Assembly: GCA_002415025.1 (NCBI GenBank)
Contig: DIBR01000002.1
Coordinates: forward strand, 109,954-173,953
Direction: 5' to 3'
Length of the DNA stretch: 64,000 bases
DNA from: Spongiibacteraceae bacterium UBA5047
GTDB lineage: Bacteria > Pseudomonadota > Gammaproteobacteria > Pseudomonadales > Spongiibacteraceae
Shown: piece by piece, positions 26,939-36,554 of the stretch
How the letters are laid out: each line of letters begins with the position of its first letter
Position numbering within the stretch: the first letter of the stretch is position 1
The notes under the pieces: generated by a model
Told to the model about the DNA's origin: nothing
The model's database searches: none
The model's input: the letters and a program-made list of their open reading frames with translations, nothing else
Position numbers and translations under genes: made by a program

Positions 26939-29191
26939 ATGAGTGATCCGAGTGGATTGAAATCGGAAGGCGGCATAAAGGGTGACAGCTTTAATGACGA
27001 TGAATTGGACCTGCGTTACTTGCTGGCCATCTTGCTGGAAAACCGATGGATAATAATTGCTACAACGGTGATTGGTATCGTGCTGGCAACGATCTATTTA
27101 AAGCTCGCAAATCCGATTTATCGCGCCGACGTGCTGATTCAAATTGAGAAGCAGAGTAATGGTCTTGCCGCACTCGGCGGAATGCAGGATATCTTTAGTC
27201 GCCGCAATCCCTTTGGGGGGGCTGACGCGGAAATCGAAATCTTTAAATCACGGAATGTTATTAGCACGGCGGTGGAGAAGCTCGAGCTCGACGTATATGC
27301 CGCCCCCAAATACTTCCCATTGATTGGCGGCAGGATGGCCGCTGGGTTTAGACCGCAGAAGCTGGACAGTGATCTTTCCGGTGCCGAGGCAGAAGAAGGG
27401 CGCAAGTTTGCCGAACCGTTTCTTGGTTTCGACTCTTATGCCTGGGGCGGAGAGCGAATCAACATATTTAGCTTGACTGTTCCCGACAGTTTGCTGGATA
27501 GGCGATTAACTTTGCGTCATCTGGGCGAGGGTCAGTATTCAATTTTTGCTGGCGACAGGGAAATCCTGCAGGGGCGCGTGGGAGAAACGGCTAGCGGCGG
27601 TGGGGTTTCGTTGCTTGTTAAAGAGCTTGAAGCCAGGCCTGGTGTGGAGTTTGTGATTGTAAAGCTGAATGGATTGCGCACCATTCGCGGATTGCAAAGG
27701 CAGATTATTGTAGAGGAACAGGGGCGAATGTCCGGGGTTCTAAAGGCTACTCTGGCAAGCCCCAATCCATTTCTTGCCAGGTCGATTTTGCAGGCTGTTA
27801 GTGAAGAATATGTAAGGCAGAATGTTATGCGCCTGTCTGCTGAAGCACAAAATAGTCTTAACTTTCTAAGAGAGCAATTGCCGCAGATAAAAGTCGATCT
27901 GGAGACGGCTGAGGATGAGCTAAGCAAATTTCGGTCTCAATCAAACTCGGTCGATATCGGAATCGAAACAAAAAGCTTTCTCGAACAGCTGGTGAAAATA
28001 GAGAACAATATTTCAGAGCTGAATCTGAGAAAAGAAGATTTGGCCCAGAGATTCACGCCCGAGCACCCCTCATATATCGCCCATATGGCACAGCTGGAAA
28101 AGCTCAAAGAAAATAGATCCGCACTAGAAAAGCAAATTTCTACCTTGCCCGACGTACAGCAACGCCTGCTCCAGTTGGTTAGGAGTGTAGAAGTAAAAAC
28201 CAAGCTCTATACCCAGTTGCTAGCTCGCACGCAGGAGCTTGATGTTGTTAAGGCCGGAACAGTGGGTAACGTGAGAATCATCGATGAAGCAGCCGTCGAT
28301 GCGTCTCTCCCCATCTCGCCTAATAGGCGCGCTGTGCGGATGCTCGGTCTCGTTTTGGGTTTTGCGGCTGGCGTAGCTTTTGTGCTGCTGCGTCTATTCC
28401 TGAAGAGAGGTGTTGAATCTCCCGAGCAGATCGAGGCGCTTGGGATGCCGGTGCTGGCTTCTATTCCGTTTAGTTCGGAGCAGTCTGCCAAGGGGGCATT
28501 TGGTGTCAAGAATGTTTCGGAAAAGACAGTGTTGCTTGCAACAGAGGCTCCGGGCGATCTAAGCATCGAAGCCTTACGGAGTTTGCGAACCAGCCTTCAT
28601 TTCGCCTTTATTGGCTCGGAAAAGCGAGTGATTGCGCTCACGGGGCCCAGCCCCGGAGTTGGTAAATCGTTTGTTACCGCGAATTTGGGAGCCTTGCTGG
28701 CACAGATGGGCAGGAAGGTTGTCGTGGTGGATGCAGATATGCGCAAGGGTACGCTCCATAAGTATGGAGGCGTTTCCGCGAGTGTAGGGTTGTCAGGTAT
28801 TTTATCAGGACAAGTTGATCTTAACGGGGCAGTTCAGCATGTATCTGGCTTCGATCTTATTGCGCGTGGTGAGGTGCCGCCAAATCCTTCGGAGCTATTG
28901 ATGGGTCCGGAGTTTTCAAAATTGATAGACCGGCTTCGGGAAGAGTATGACGAAGTGCTTATAGATACTCCGCCGGTTTTAGCGGTGGCCGATGCCCTGG
29001 TAGTTTGCGGTACCGTGAAGACCACTTTGATGGTTGTGCGTCACGGCCTCAATACCTTGGGCGAGGTTAAGCAAAGCCTTGCCCGTCTTACGCAGGGCGG
29101 AGTCGATGTGAAGGGCGTGGTGCTGAACGGAGTGGTTAGAACGGCAAGTAGTTACTACGGAAATACCTATTATCAGTATGAGTATAAATAG
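26939..29191 (+). CDS. wzc: Polysaccharide co-polymerase/tyrosine autokinase, Wzc-like
   Basis: This protein of about 750 residues controls chain length and export. The Wzz-type N-terminal domain has a first transmembrane segment at about 38-58 and a second near 460-480, with a periplasmic coiled-coil region between (about 300-420). The cytoplasmic BY-kinase has Walker A GPSPGVGKS (569-577), Walker A' VVVVDADMRKG and Walker B VLIDTPPVLAVADAL. It ends in a tyrosine cluster, SSYYGNTYYQYEYK, the autophosphorylation tail. ATG 26939 is used; a GTG four codons upstream is an alternative. Wzb directly upstream is the cognate phosphatase. Confidence 0.95.
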   Translation: MSDPSGLKSEGGIKGDSFNDDELDLRYLLAILLENRWIIIATTVIGIVLATIYLKLANPIYRADVLIQIEKQSNGLAALGGMQDIFSRRNPFGGADAEIEIFKSRNVISTAVEKLELDVYAAPKYFPLIGGRMAAGFRPQKLDSDLSGAEAEEGRKFAEPFLGFDSYAWGGERINIFSLTVPDSLLDRRLTLRHLGEGQYSIFAGDREILQGRVGETASGGGVSLLVKELEARPGVEFVIVKLNGLRTIRGLQRQIIVEEQGRMSGVLKATLASPNPFLARSILQAVSEEYVRQNVMRLSAEAQNSLNFLREQLPQIKVDLETAEDELSKFRSQSNSVDIGIETKSFLEQLVKIENNISELNLRKEDLAQRFTPEHPSYIAHMAQLEKLKENRSALEKQISTLPDVQQRLLQLVRSVEVKTKLYTQLLARTQELDVVKAGTVGNVRIIDEAAVDASLPISPNRRAVRMLGLVLGFAAGVAFVLLRLFLKRGVESPEQIEALGMPVLASIPFSSEQSAKGAFGVKNVSEKTVLLATEAPGDLSIEALRSLRTSLHFAFIGSEKRVIALTGPSPGVGKSFVTANLGALLAQMGRKVVVVDADMRKGTLHKYGGVSASVGLSGILSGQVDLNGAVQHVSGFDLIARGEVPPNPSELLMGPEFSKLIDRLREEYDEVLIDTPPVLAVADALVVCGTVKTTLMVVRHGLNTLGEVKQSLARLTQGGVDVKGVVLNGVVRTASSYYGNTYYQYEYK

Positions 29192-29229
29192 CCGTTGGTT
29201 TCTTTCGGTTCTAATTGCGGGCAAATTTT

Positions 29230-30252
29230 ATGAAAGTACTTATTACCGGCTGCGCCGGATTCATCGGGTTTCACTTGGCAAGGGCGTACTTGCGAAGAGG
29301 TGATAGTGTAGTCGGCTTTGATAGTGTTAATGATTATTATGACCCCGGTTTAAAGCAAGCCCGACTTGATCAGATTCAGGAGTGCGCTACGAGTGCGGGC
29401 GCCGATTACCAGTTTATACGCGCGAATCTTGCTGATAGAACTGCTGTCGAATCCTGCTTCGGGGAACATCAATTCGACAGAGTCGTTCACCTCGCTGCGC
29501 AAGCTGGTGTGCGCTATTCGCTTGAAAATCCGCACGCATATGTTGAGAGCAATGTGATCGCCTTCACTAATGTTTTGGAGGCTTGCAGGCACGCCAACGT
29601 CCCCCATTTGGTATACGCGAGCACCAGCAGCGTGTATGGCGCAAATACATCGATGCCCTTCAGTGAAGGTTCCGGGGTGGATCACCCGATACAATTCTAT
29701 GCTGCGACAAAGCGGGCGAATGAGCTTATGGCGCACACCTATAGCCATTTGTATCAGCTTCCGACGACAGGGTTGAGGTTTTTTACGGTCTATGGCCCGT
29801 GGGGCCGTCCGGATATGGCGCTTTTTCTTTTTGCGAAGAATATCCTTTCAGGCGAGCCTATACAGCTATTCAATCACGGCAATCATACGCGGGACTTTAC
29901 TTACGTTGACGATATCGTTGAGGGAGTTATGCGTGCATCAGATGATATTGCAGCGCCCAATATGGATTGGTCCAGTGACGCACCGGACCCCGGTAGCAGC
30001 AGCGCGCCGTATCGAATTTTTAATATAGGCAATAATAATCCAGTAAAATTGCTGGATTACGTTGAGGCGATAGAAAAAGTCACCGGCAAAACGGCGCAAA
30101 AGAATTTTCTGCCTCTTCAGCCTGGAGATGTCCCGGATACCTATGCAGATGTAAGCCGCTTGGTGAGTACGCTCGGTTATCATCCGTCCACTTCTGTGGA
30201 GCATGGCGTTGCCGAATTTGTTAAATGGTTTCGAAATTATTACGGCGTCTGA
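29230..30252 (+). CDS. UDP-glucuronate 4-epimerase-type NAD epimerase
   Basis: This 340-residue short-chain dehydrogenase-type epimerase has the NAD motif GCAGFIG, the YxxxK segment YAATKRANE, and FFTVYGPWGRPDMALFLF followed by HTRDFTYVDDIVEGV. These match the UDP-glucuronate 4-epimerase group (LpsL/CapI type), which makes UDP-galacturonate. It is cytoplasmic and probably supplies an acidic sugar to the polymer. Substrate is inferred from family motifs; related members act on other UDP-sugars. ATG 29230 gives the normal MKVLITG start, and no strong ribosome site is present. Confidence 0.82.
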   Translation: MKVLITGCAGFIGFHLARAYLRRGDSVVGFDSVNDYYDPGLKQARLDQIQECATSAGADYQFIRANLADRTAVESCFGEHQFDRVVHLAAQAGVRYSLENPHAYVESNVIAFTNVLEACRHANVPHLVYASTSSVYGANTSMPFSEGSGVDHPIQFYAATKRANELMAHTYSHLYQLPTTGLRFFTVYGPWGRPDMALFLFAKNILSGEPIQLFNHGNHTRDFTYVDDIVEGVMRASDDIAAPNMDWSSDAPDPGSSSAPYRIFNIGNNNPVKLLDYVEAIEKVTGKTAQKNFLPLQPGDVPDTYADVSRLVSTLGYHPSTSVEHGVAEFVKWFRNYYGV

Positions 30253-30318
30253 TCGTACGACAGGAAGTTGTTTCGTCGTAACTTCATGAAGTTGAATGTT
30301 CACTAAGGAAGTGTGCCT

Positions 30319-31596
30319 ATGTTCGCTTTAGAAAATGCGCATATTGCGGTTATCGGTCTCGGATATGTCGGGTTGCCTTTGGCGATAGAATTCGGGAAGC
30401 ATTATCCGGTGGCTGCATTTGACATCAATGAGCAAAGAATAGCGGAGTTAAACGACGGGTGGGACCGAACGCGCGAGGTCGCCCCGGCCCAGTTTGCGGG
30501 CTCGACAGGAGTGCTCTTTACACCCGAGGTTCAAGACCTTAAGAAATGTAACGTTTATATTGTCACCGTGCCCAGCCCGATTGATGAGCATCGCCGGCCG
30601 GATTTTGCTCCCTTGCTGGCGGCATCGGAAACAATTGGTAAGGTGTTGAAGGCCAATGACATTGTGATATATGAATCCACCGTGTACCCGGGTGCAACAG
30701 AAGAAGAGTGTGTGCCGGTGCTTGAGCGGGCTTCGGGTTTGAGCTTCAACAATGATTTCTATGTTGGTTATAGCCCCGAGCGGATTAATCCGGGCGACAA
30801 GGGAAGGACGCTCGTGAGCATCACGAAAGTCACCTCCGGCTCGACGCCGGAGGTGGCTGACTTTGTCGACAGCCTATATGGTTCCATTATTACAGCGGGG
30901 ACGCATAAGGCATCGAGCATCAAGGTGGCGGAAGCGGCCAAGGTGATAGAAAACACGCAACGCGATCTGAATATCGCGTTGATAAATGAGTTGGCCAAAA
31001 TCTTTGCTCGCATTGGAATAGATACCGAAGAAGTGCTCCTTGCGGCGGGAACGAAATGGAACTTTCAACCATTCCGTCCGGGTCTGGTGGGCGGGCATTG
31101 TATAGGCGTTGATCCGTACTACCTTACACACAAGGCGCAGGCGGTTGGCTACAACCCCGAGGTCATTTTGTCAGGCCGTCGTATTAACGACGACATGGGG
31201 CGATTCATCGCGGGGCAGCTTGTGAAAGCCATGGTGCGTAGCAGGGTTCAGGTCTGTGATGCGAGTGTTTTGGTGATGGGCCTGACCTTCAAGGAAAATT
31301 GCCCCGATCTACGCAATACTCGAGTTGTAGACGTCGTTGAGGAGCTGAAAGAGTACGGCGTAAACGTCAGTATTTACGACCCATGGGTTTCGCCGTCAGA
31401 GGCTAAATCCGTTTACGGCGTTGACGTCTTGGAGACGCTTGAGCCAGATTCATTCGATGGAATTATCCTTGCGGTTGCACACTCCCAGTTTAGGGAAATG
31501 GGGGTGGATGCTGTTAGAGCGTTGGGGCGCAAGCAGCATGTTTTGTACGATTTAAAGTATGTATTTCCCTCGAGCACGACCGACTTGCGCCTTTGA
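30319..31596 (+). CDS. wbpA: UDP-N-acetylglucosamine 6-dehydrogenase, WbpA-like
   Basis: This 425-residue UDP-sugar dehydrogenase has the NAD-binding VIGLGYVGLPLAIEFGKHYP and the signature VGGHCIGVDPYYLTHKAQ of the WbpA/TviB group, which oxidises UDP-GlcNAc-type sugars to uronic acids. The C-terminal domain contains GLTFKENCPDLRNTRVVDVV. AAGGAAG lies seven bases before ATG 30319, so that start is used rather than GTG 30313. The next three genes are WbpB-, WbpD- and WbpE-like, placing this as the first step towards UDP-GlcNAc3NAcA. Confidence 0.9.
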   Translation: MFALENAHIAVIGLGYVGLPLAIEFGKHYPVAAFDINEQRIAELNDGWDRTREVAPAQFAGSTGVLFTPEVQDLKKCNVYIVTVPSPIDEHRRPDFAPLLAASETIGKVLKANDIVIYESTVYPGATEEECVPVLERASGLSFNNDFYVGYSPERINPGDKGRTLVSITKVTSGSTPEVADFVDSLYGSIITAGTHKASSIKVAEAAKVIENTQRDLNIALINELAKIFARIGIDTEEVLLAAGTKWNFQPFRPGLVGGHCIGVDPYYLTHKAQAVGYNPEVILSGRRINDDMGRFIAGQLVKAMVRSRVQVCDASVLVMGLTFKENCPDLRNTRVVDVVEELKEYGVNVSIYDPWVSPSEAKSVYGVDVLETLEPDSFDGIILAVAHSQFREMGVDAVRALGRKQHVLYDLKYVFPSSTTDLRL

Positions 31597-31623
31597 ACTC
31601 GGCTAAATAAGAAGTGATGGACG

Positions 31624-32580
31624 ATGACTAAAAACTTTGCACTACTGGGGGCGGCGGGTTACATCGCACCACGCCATATGCAGGCGATCAAGGCGGTGGA
31701 AGGCAAGCTGGTTGCGGCACTGGACCCGAGTGATTCCGTTGGCATTATCGACTCATACTTTCCTGAGGCGAATTTCTTTACCGAATTTGAGCGCTTTGAT
31801 CGGCATGTCGATAAGCTGCGGAGAAAAAATCACCGTTCTCAAGTGGATTACTTCTCCATCTGTTCGCCGAACTACCTTCACGACTCCCACGTCAGGTTTG
31901 CATTGCGTTCCGGGGCCGATGCTATATGTGAAAAGCCCCTGGTGCTGAATCCATGGAATATTACAGGCCTGGAAGAAGTTGAGAAGGATACGGGGCAGAA
32001 GGTTTACACGATCTTGCAGCTTCGCTTGCACCCGGCAATCAAACAGCTCCGTGCCCAAGTTGCGGAGACCCCTCCCGGAAAAAAACATGACGTAGATCTC
32101 ACTTATATTACCTCTCGGGGACAGTGGTATCTCCAGTCGTGGAAGGGTGATGAGAAGAAGTCTGGTGGAATCGCGACTAATATCGGGGTGCACTTTTTCG
32201 ATATGCTGCATTTCGTTTTTGGAGCGCTTAAGGAAAGTATAGTGCACCATCGTTCCGAAACAACCGCAGCCGGTTTCTTGGAATATGAGCGCGCCAATGT
32301 TCGGTGGTTTTTATCTATTGACCAGAATAATTTGCCGGATGATGTGAGTGCGGCGGGCCGGAGAACTTATAGATCAATAACGGTTGGCGGTGAGGAAGTT
32401 GAGTTTTCTGACGGCTTTACCGATTTACATACACTGAGTTACGGCGAAGTGCTGGCAGGAAGAGGCTTTGAGCTATCAGAGAGCCGCGTTGCGATCGAAA
32501 CCGTCGCAAACATTCGAAATGCGCCGGTGCTGGGGCCGCAGGGGGAGTACCATCCATTCTTGAAGAAAGTGACCGCCTAG
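31624..32580 (+). CDS. wbpB: UDP-GlcNAcA 3-dehydrogenase, WbpB-like (Gfo/Idh/MocA)
   Basis: This 318-residue oxidoreductase closely resembles Pseudomonas WbpB: NFALLGAAGYIAPRHMQAIK, DYFSICSPNYLHDSHV, ICEKPL, DLTYITSRGQWYLQSWKGD, IATNIGVHFFDMLHFVFG and EFSDGFTDLHTLSYGEVLAGRG broken over adjacent segments. WbpB oxidises C3 of UDP-GlcNAcA so that WbpE can transaminate it. It follows wbpA by 27 bases and precedes the acetyltransferase, so substrate flow within the locus is clear. Confidence 0.92.
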   Translation: MTKNFALLGAAGYIAPRHMQAIKAVEGKLVAALDPSDSVGIIDSYFPEANFFTEFERFDRHVDKLRRKNHRSQVDYFSICSPNYLHDSHVRFALRSGADAICEKPLVLNPWNITGLEEVEKDTGQKVYTILQLRLHPAIKQLRAQVAETPPGKKHDVDLTYITSRGQWYLQSWKGDEKKSGGIATNIGVHFFDMLHFVFGALKESIVHHRSETTAAGFLEYERANVRWFLSIDQNNLPDDVSAAGRRTYRSITVGGEEVEFSDGFTDLHTLSYGEVLAGRGFELSESRVAIETVANIRNAPVLGPQGEYHPFLKKVTA

Positions 32581-32607
32581 CTCGGATCACTTTATATGGA
32601 GAAGCCT

Positions 32608-33198
32608 ATGTCACTACAAGTACATTCCAGTGCGGTTGTAGATTCCGGGGCCGAGATAGGGGCTGACACTAGGGTATGGCATTTTGTCCATGTTTGCTCT
32701 GGAGCCAAAATTGGCGAACGCTGCTCATTGGGGCAGAACGTATTTGTCGGCAACAGAGTCGTGATCGGCAGTGACTGCAAAATACAGAATAACGTATCTA
32801 TTTACGACAACGTCAGTTTGGAAGATGGTGTGTTTTGCGGCCCCAGCATGGTTTTTACGAATGTCTACAACCCGCGTTCCTATGTGAATAGGAAGGAAGA
32901 ATACCGTGACACGCTTGTGAAGCGAGGGGCAACGCTTGGCGCGAATTGCACTATCGTATGCGGGGTTACCATAGGGGAATACGCTTTTGTGGGTGCCGGC
33001 GCAGTTGTAAATGAAGACGTTGAAGCGTACGCGCTGGTTGTTGGGGTGCCGGCAAAACAAATTGGCTGGATGAGCAAGTTTGGCGAGCGCCTGGAGCTTC
33101 CGATTAAGGGGAGTGCAGAGACTGTGTGTGCCCACACTGGAGAGCGCTATAGGCTGAGTGACGGTCGGGTGCAGAACATTGGAGCCCAGAGCAAGTGA
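32608..33198 (+). CDS. wbpD: UDP-2-acetamido-3-amino-glucuronate N-acetyltransferase, WbpD-like
   Basis: This 196-residue left-handed beta-helix acetyltransferase has hexapeptide repeats such as AEIGADTRVWHFVHVCSGAK and KIGERCSLGQNVFVGNRVVI. The segment FTNVYNPRSYVNRKEEYRDT is typical of WbpD-like enzymes. It acetylates the 3-amino group made by WbpE. ATG 32608 is chosen because GGAG lies six bases upstream; an ATG at 32596 has no such site. Its stop overlaps the GTG of the aminotransferase by four bases. Confidence 0.9.
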   Translation: MSLQVHSSAVVDSGAEIGADTRVWHFVHVCSGAKIGERCSLGQNVFVGNRVVIGSDCKIQNNVSIYDNVSLEDGVFCGPSMVFTNVYNPRSYVNRKEEYRDTLVKRGATLGANCTIVCGVTIGEYAFVGAGAVVNEDVEAYALVVGVPAKQIGWMSKFGERLELPIKGSAETVCAHTGERYRLSDGRVQNIGAQSK

Positions 33199-34292
33199 AA
33201 TTCGTTGATCTCGGGCGCCAATATCAAAATCTCAAACCAGAAATCGACAGCGGTATCGCCAGGGTCCTGGATCATGGTCAGTACATACTCGGCCCTGAAG
33301 TTGGAGAGTTGGAAGAAAAGCTTGGTCTTTATTCAGGCGCTAAATATTGTATAGGTGTGGCGAACGGTACTGATGCGCTTCAAATTGCGTTGATGGCGGT
33401 GGGCGTTGGTCCCGGGACAGAAGTTATTGTGCCGGGCTTTAGTTACATTGCGACCGCGGAGGCGGCCGCAGTGCTGGGCGCAAAACCCGTCTATGTTGAT
33501 ATCGACGCTGCGACATACAACATTGATCCACACTTGATAAAAGCTGCGATTACACCGCGCACCAAAGCAATTATTGCTGTCAGTTTGTTTGGCCAGTGCG
33601 CCGATTTTAGTCAGATCAATAAGGTAGCCGAGGAGTTCGGCCTCCCGGTGATAGAGGATGCTGCCCAAAGCTTCGGGGCTAGTTATGGGGAAGGGCGCTC
33701 CTGCAATTTGAGCACTATCGCGTGCACCAGCTTTTTCCCGAGCAAGCCTTTGGGTTGTTATGGTGATGGCGGCGCCATTTTCACAAATGACGCGGAACTA
33801 TCGACTATATTGAGGCAGATTGCCCGTCACGGTCAGGATCGCCGTTATCATCATGTGCGCGTTGGGATCAACAGTCGTCTTGATACTTTGCAAGCAGCGA
33901 TTCTCTTGCCAAAGCTGGCCGTGTTGGATGAAGAGCTGGCAGCGCGTAACCAGATAGCCAGTCAATATAGCGCCTCGTTAGCGGACCTCGAGGGCTTGGT
34001 GCTGCCGACGATCGAAGCCGGAAATTGCAGTGCCTGGGCGCAATATACCGTTCTGGTTAGACAGCGAGATGAGGTGTGTAAAGCCATGTCAGAATTTGGC
34101 GTGCCAACCGCGGTACACTATCCATTGCCACTGAATGCGCAACCAGCGGTGATCGACACCAGCGTTGAGCTTCCGGTTAGTGCGGCGGTTGCCGATCAGA
34201 TTATGAGCTTGCCTATGCATCCATATCTGGATGATCGTGATATATGTAAAGTTGTAGAGGGTTTTTCGCGCGCAATGCAATGCTGCGGATAG
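33195..34292 (+). CDS. wbpE: UDP-3-oxo-GlcNAcA aminotransferase, WbpE-like (DegT family)
   Basis: This 365-residue PLP enzyme transfers an amino group to C3 of the keto sugar. It begins MKFVDLGRQYQNLKPEID and shows VANGTDALQIALMA, EVIVPGFSYIATAE, VIEDAAQSFGA and the PLP-lysine segment TSFFPSKPLGCYGDGGAIFT. The start is GTG in a GTGA overlap with wbpD, which implies translational coupling. With WbpA, B and D it completes UDP-GlcNAc3NAcA; a WbpI-like epimerase is encoded at 50009. Confidence 0.92.
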   Translation: MKFVDLGRQYQNLKPEIDSGIARVLDHGQYILGPEVGELEEKLGLYSGAKYCIGVANGTDALQIALMAVGVGPGTEVIVPGFSYIATAEAAAVLGAKPVYVDIDAATYNIDPHLIKAAITPRTKAIIAVSLFGQCADFSQINKVAEEFGLPVIEDAAQSFGASYGEGRSCNLSTIACTSFFPSKPLGCYGDGGAIFTNDAELSTILRQIARHGQDRRYHHVRVGINSRLDTLQAAILLPKLAVLDEELAARNQIASQYSASLADLEGLVLPTIEAGNCSAWAQYTVLVRQRDEVCKAMSEFGVPTAVHYPLPLNAQPAVIDTSVELPVSAAVADQIMSLPMHPYLDDRDICKVVEGFSRAMQCCG

Positions 34293-34329
34293 CGTTTACT
34301 ATTAAATAATTGGATTGATGGGGGAAGTT

Positions 34330-35367
34330 ATGAGTCTTGCGCTCGTTTTGGGTGGGGGTGGTTTCATTGGTGGGCACTTGGCCAGGCGCTTGAAGCAGGA
34401 AGGCTTCTGGGTGCGAGTGGTTGACATCAAAGGCAACCACGAATTTTGGGAACATCCCGAAATTTGTGACGACTACGTGTGTGGTGATTTGAGGGATCCC
34501 GTCTTGGTGGGGCAGGTTTTCACGCCGCCGTCGCACAGCCCTGACACTCCCTTTACCGAGGTCTATCAGCTCGCGGCAGATATGGGTGGTGCCGGATACA
34601 TTTTTACCGGCGAAAATGACGCTAATGTTATGCATAACTCTGCGCTCATCAACTTGAATGCGGTTCACGAAGCGGCAAAGAACAGAGTTGGTCGGATTTT
34701 CTATAGTTCTTCCGCCTGCATGTACCCTGAGCACAACCAGCTGGACCCGGACAATCCCAATTGCGAAGAGTCGAGCGCATATCCGGCCAACCCCGATTCA
34801 GAATATGGCTGGGAAAAGCTGTTCAGCGAACGATTGTTTCTGGCGTTCAGTCGCAATTACGGACTCGATGTCCGGATTGGCAGGTTTCACAATATCTTTG
34901 GTCCTATGGGAACCTGGGCGGGCGGGAAAGAGAAGGCGCCCGCCGCAATGTGCCGAAAAGTCGCCGAGTCTGACGATTCTATTGAAGTCTGGGGCGATGG
35001 CTTGCAAACAAGATCGTTCCTCTACATTGATGAATGCGTTGAAGCTGTACTTCGTTTCATGAGGCAGGACGGCTTTCCGGGGCCGGTAAATATTGGCTCA
35101 GAAGAGATGGTATCGATCAATCAATTGGCGCAAATGGCAATAGACATTTCCGGGAAAGATATCGCTATCGCCAACTTGGGTGGTGCCGAGTTTGAGCAGA
35201 AATACGGCTTCCCTTGTCCGATGGGTGTGCGCGGCCGCAATTCGTCCAATCAGCTTTTTCGCGAGAAAATGGGTTGGGAGCCAAGTTTGCCGCTACGTGA
35301 AGGCGTTGCTCGAACGTATGAGTGGATAGCGCAGGAAGTTGAGAGTCAGGCGAAGGCCGCAACATGA
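34330..35367 (+). CDS. GDP-mannose 3,5-epimerase-like protein
   Basis: This 345-residue extended SDR protein strongly resembles plant GDP-mannose 3,5-epimerase. It has the NAD motif GGGGFIG, LAADMGGAGYIFT, YSSSACMYPE, DSEYGWEKL, RIGRFHNIFGPMGTWAGGKE followed by KAPAAMCRK, EVWGDGLQTRSFLYIDECVE and PVNIGSEEMVSINQLAQMA. The plant enzyme converts GDP-mannose to GDP-L-galactose or GDP-L-gulose. GDP-mannose could come from AlgC-derived mannose-1-phosphate, though no mannose-1-phosphate guanylyltransferase is in the window. ATG 34330 is supported by GGGGGAAG. It overlaps the next gene by four bases. Confidence 0.88.
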   Translation: MSLALVLGGGGFIGGHLARRLKQEGFWVRVVDIKGNHEFWEHPEICDDYVCGDLRDPVLVGQVFTPPSHSPDTPFTEVYQLAADMGGAGYIFTGENDANVMHNSALINLNAVHEAAKNRVGRIFYSSSACMYPEHNQLDPDNPNCEESSAYPANPDSEYGWEKLFSERLFLAFSRNYGLDVRIGRFHNIFGPMGTWAGGKEKAPAAMCRKVAESDDSIEVWGDGLQTRSFLYIDECVEAVLRFMRQDGFPGPVNIGSEEMVSINQLAQMAIDISGKDIAIANLGGAEFEQKYGFPCPMGVRGRNSSNQLFREKMGWEPSLPLREGVARTYEWIAQEVESQAKAAT

Positions 35368-36554
35368 TGTCGGCAGAAGGCAAGCAGCAGGCGAGTGCAA
35401 GGCCTGCACTGGTGCCAGGCGAACACGTGCTTATTATTACTCAGGTGAACCCCTATACGCCGGTGGGCGGAGTGACAGTAGTCATGAGGAATTTGCTGTC
35501 CGCCTTTGACACCCGGTCTTATACCATCGCCTACCTTGGCCGCTTCAACTTACGGCAGGCGCCAGAAGAATATGAACCGCGCGAAGAGTGCTATCGCCTG
35601 ATTCCTAATTTCCACCCTGTTCAGTTGTTGGGCGCCGTGTTCGCCCGGCTGAAGCAACGATACGCCACCTGGCGGGCAATCCGGCTGGCCAAGGCCAAAG
35701 GGGCGGGCATTGTCGTAGGACTCTATCCAACCTTTGCGAGTTTGCGAATTGCGACCGATGTAGCAGAGCGTTTGGGTGCCCGCTATTTCCCCTATCTGCA
35801 TGACACCGTTCTGGAAGGGTTATCGCACACAGCGATGGCTGATGACGCCGCGACCCTGCAGCAGCGTGTTTTTAGTCTGGCAACCAAAGTCATGACCATG
35901 AGCGAAGGCATGACGGACTACTATAAAGACAAGTATCAATTAGTATCCTACCCATTGGAGCACTCTTATCCGGAAGCCATCGAGAGTCAGCCAGAGGTCA
36001 CGAGAACAAAGACGGCGTTCTGGGGGGGAGAGGTCTATGCGATTAATGACCAGAGTTTTTCCCGGGTTCAGCAAGCATTGGAGAAGCTGGATACAAATCT
36101 CGAAGTGACAAGCCTTAGCAGCTTGCGGATTGAAAGTGCCAGCAATGTTGTTCGTAATTTCTATCCAAGTCGCGATGAGTATATCCAGGCTGTTCGCCAT
36201 CACGGCATACTGGTATTGGCGATCAACTGGCCAGACGAGTCAGACGTTCACGAAGCCGAATTGAGTACCATCTTTCCTACCAAGACCGTTGAATATCTCG
36301 CGACAGGCAGCCCGATACTGGTTCACTGTCCAGAGCACTATTTTTTGGCGAGATTCTTTCGGGAGCGTAATTGTGGTGTTGTGGTTTCTTCGAGGGATCA
36401 GGAGCAACTGTTGGAAGGTATCGAGCGCCTTCAGAATAATCCGGCTGAAACTTTAGAAATGCAGAGGAATGCACTCGAGGCAACCTCATTGTTTGGTATT
36501 GATCGAGTAGCGGGGACATTCCAAGAATATCTCAAGGCGGAGCCTGGTCGATGA
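35364..36554 (+). CDS. Glycosyltransferase (divergent GT4-like)
   Basis: This 396-residue protein has a GT-B-like layout. The N-terminal half starts ITQVNPYTPVGGVTVVMRNL, typical of GT4 acceptor domains. The C-terminal half contains IFPTKTVEYLATGSPILVHC, resembling the donor-binding segment, but the usual E-x7-E motif is altered. Donor and acceptor are unknown; it probably adds one sugar of the repeat unit at the inner face of the membrane. Its ATG overlaps the preceding stop (ATGA) and the end overlaps the next gene by four bases. Confidence 0.72.
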   Translation: MMSAEGKQQASARPALVPGEHVLIITQVNPYTPVGGVTVVMRNLLSAFDTRSYTIAYLGRFNLRQAPEEYEPREECYRLIPNFHPVQLLGAVFARLKQRYATWRAIRLAKAKGAGIVVGLYPTFASLRIATDVAERLGARYFPYLHDTVLEGLSHTAMADDAATLQQRVFSLATKVMTMSEGMTDYYKDKYQLVSYPLEHSYPEAIESQPEVTRTKTAFWGGEVYAINDQSFSRVQQALEKLDTNLEVTSLSSLRIESASNVVRNFYPSRDEYIQAVRHHGILVLAINWPDESDVHEAELSTIFPTKTVEYLATGSPILVHCPEHYFLARFFRERNCGVVVSSRDQEQLLEGIERLQNNPAETLEMQRNALEATSLFGIDRVAGTFQEYLKAEPGR

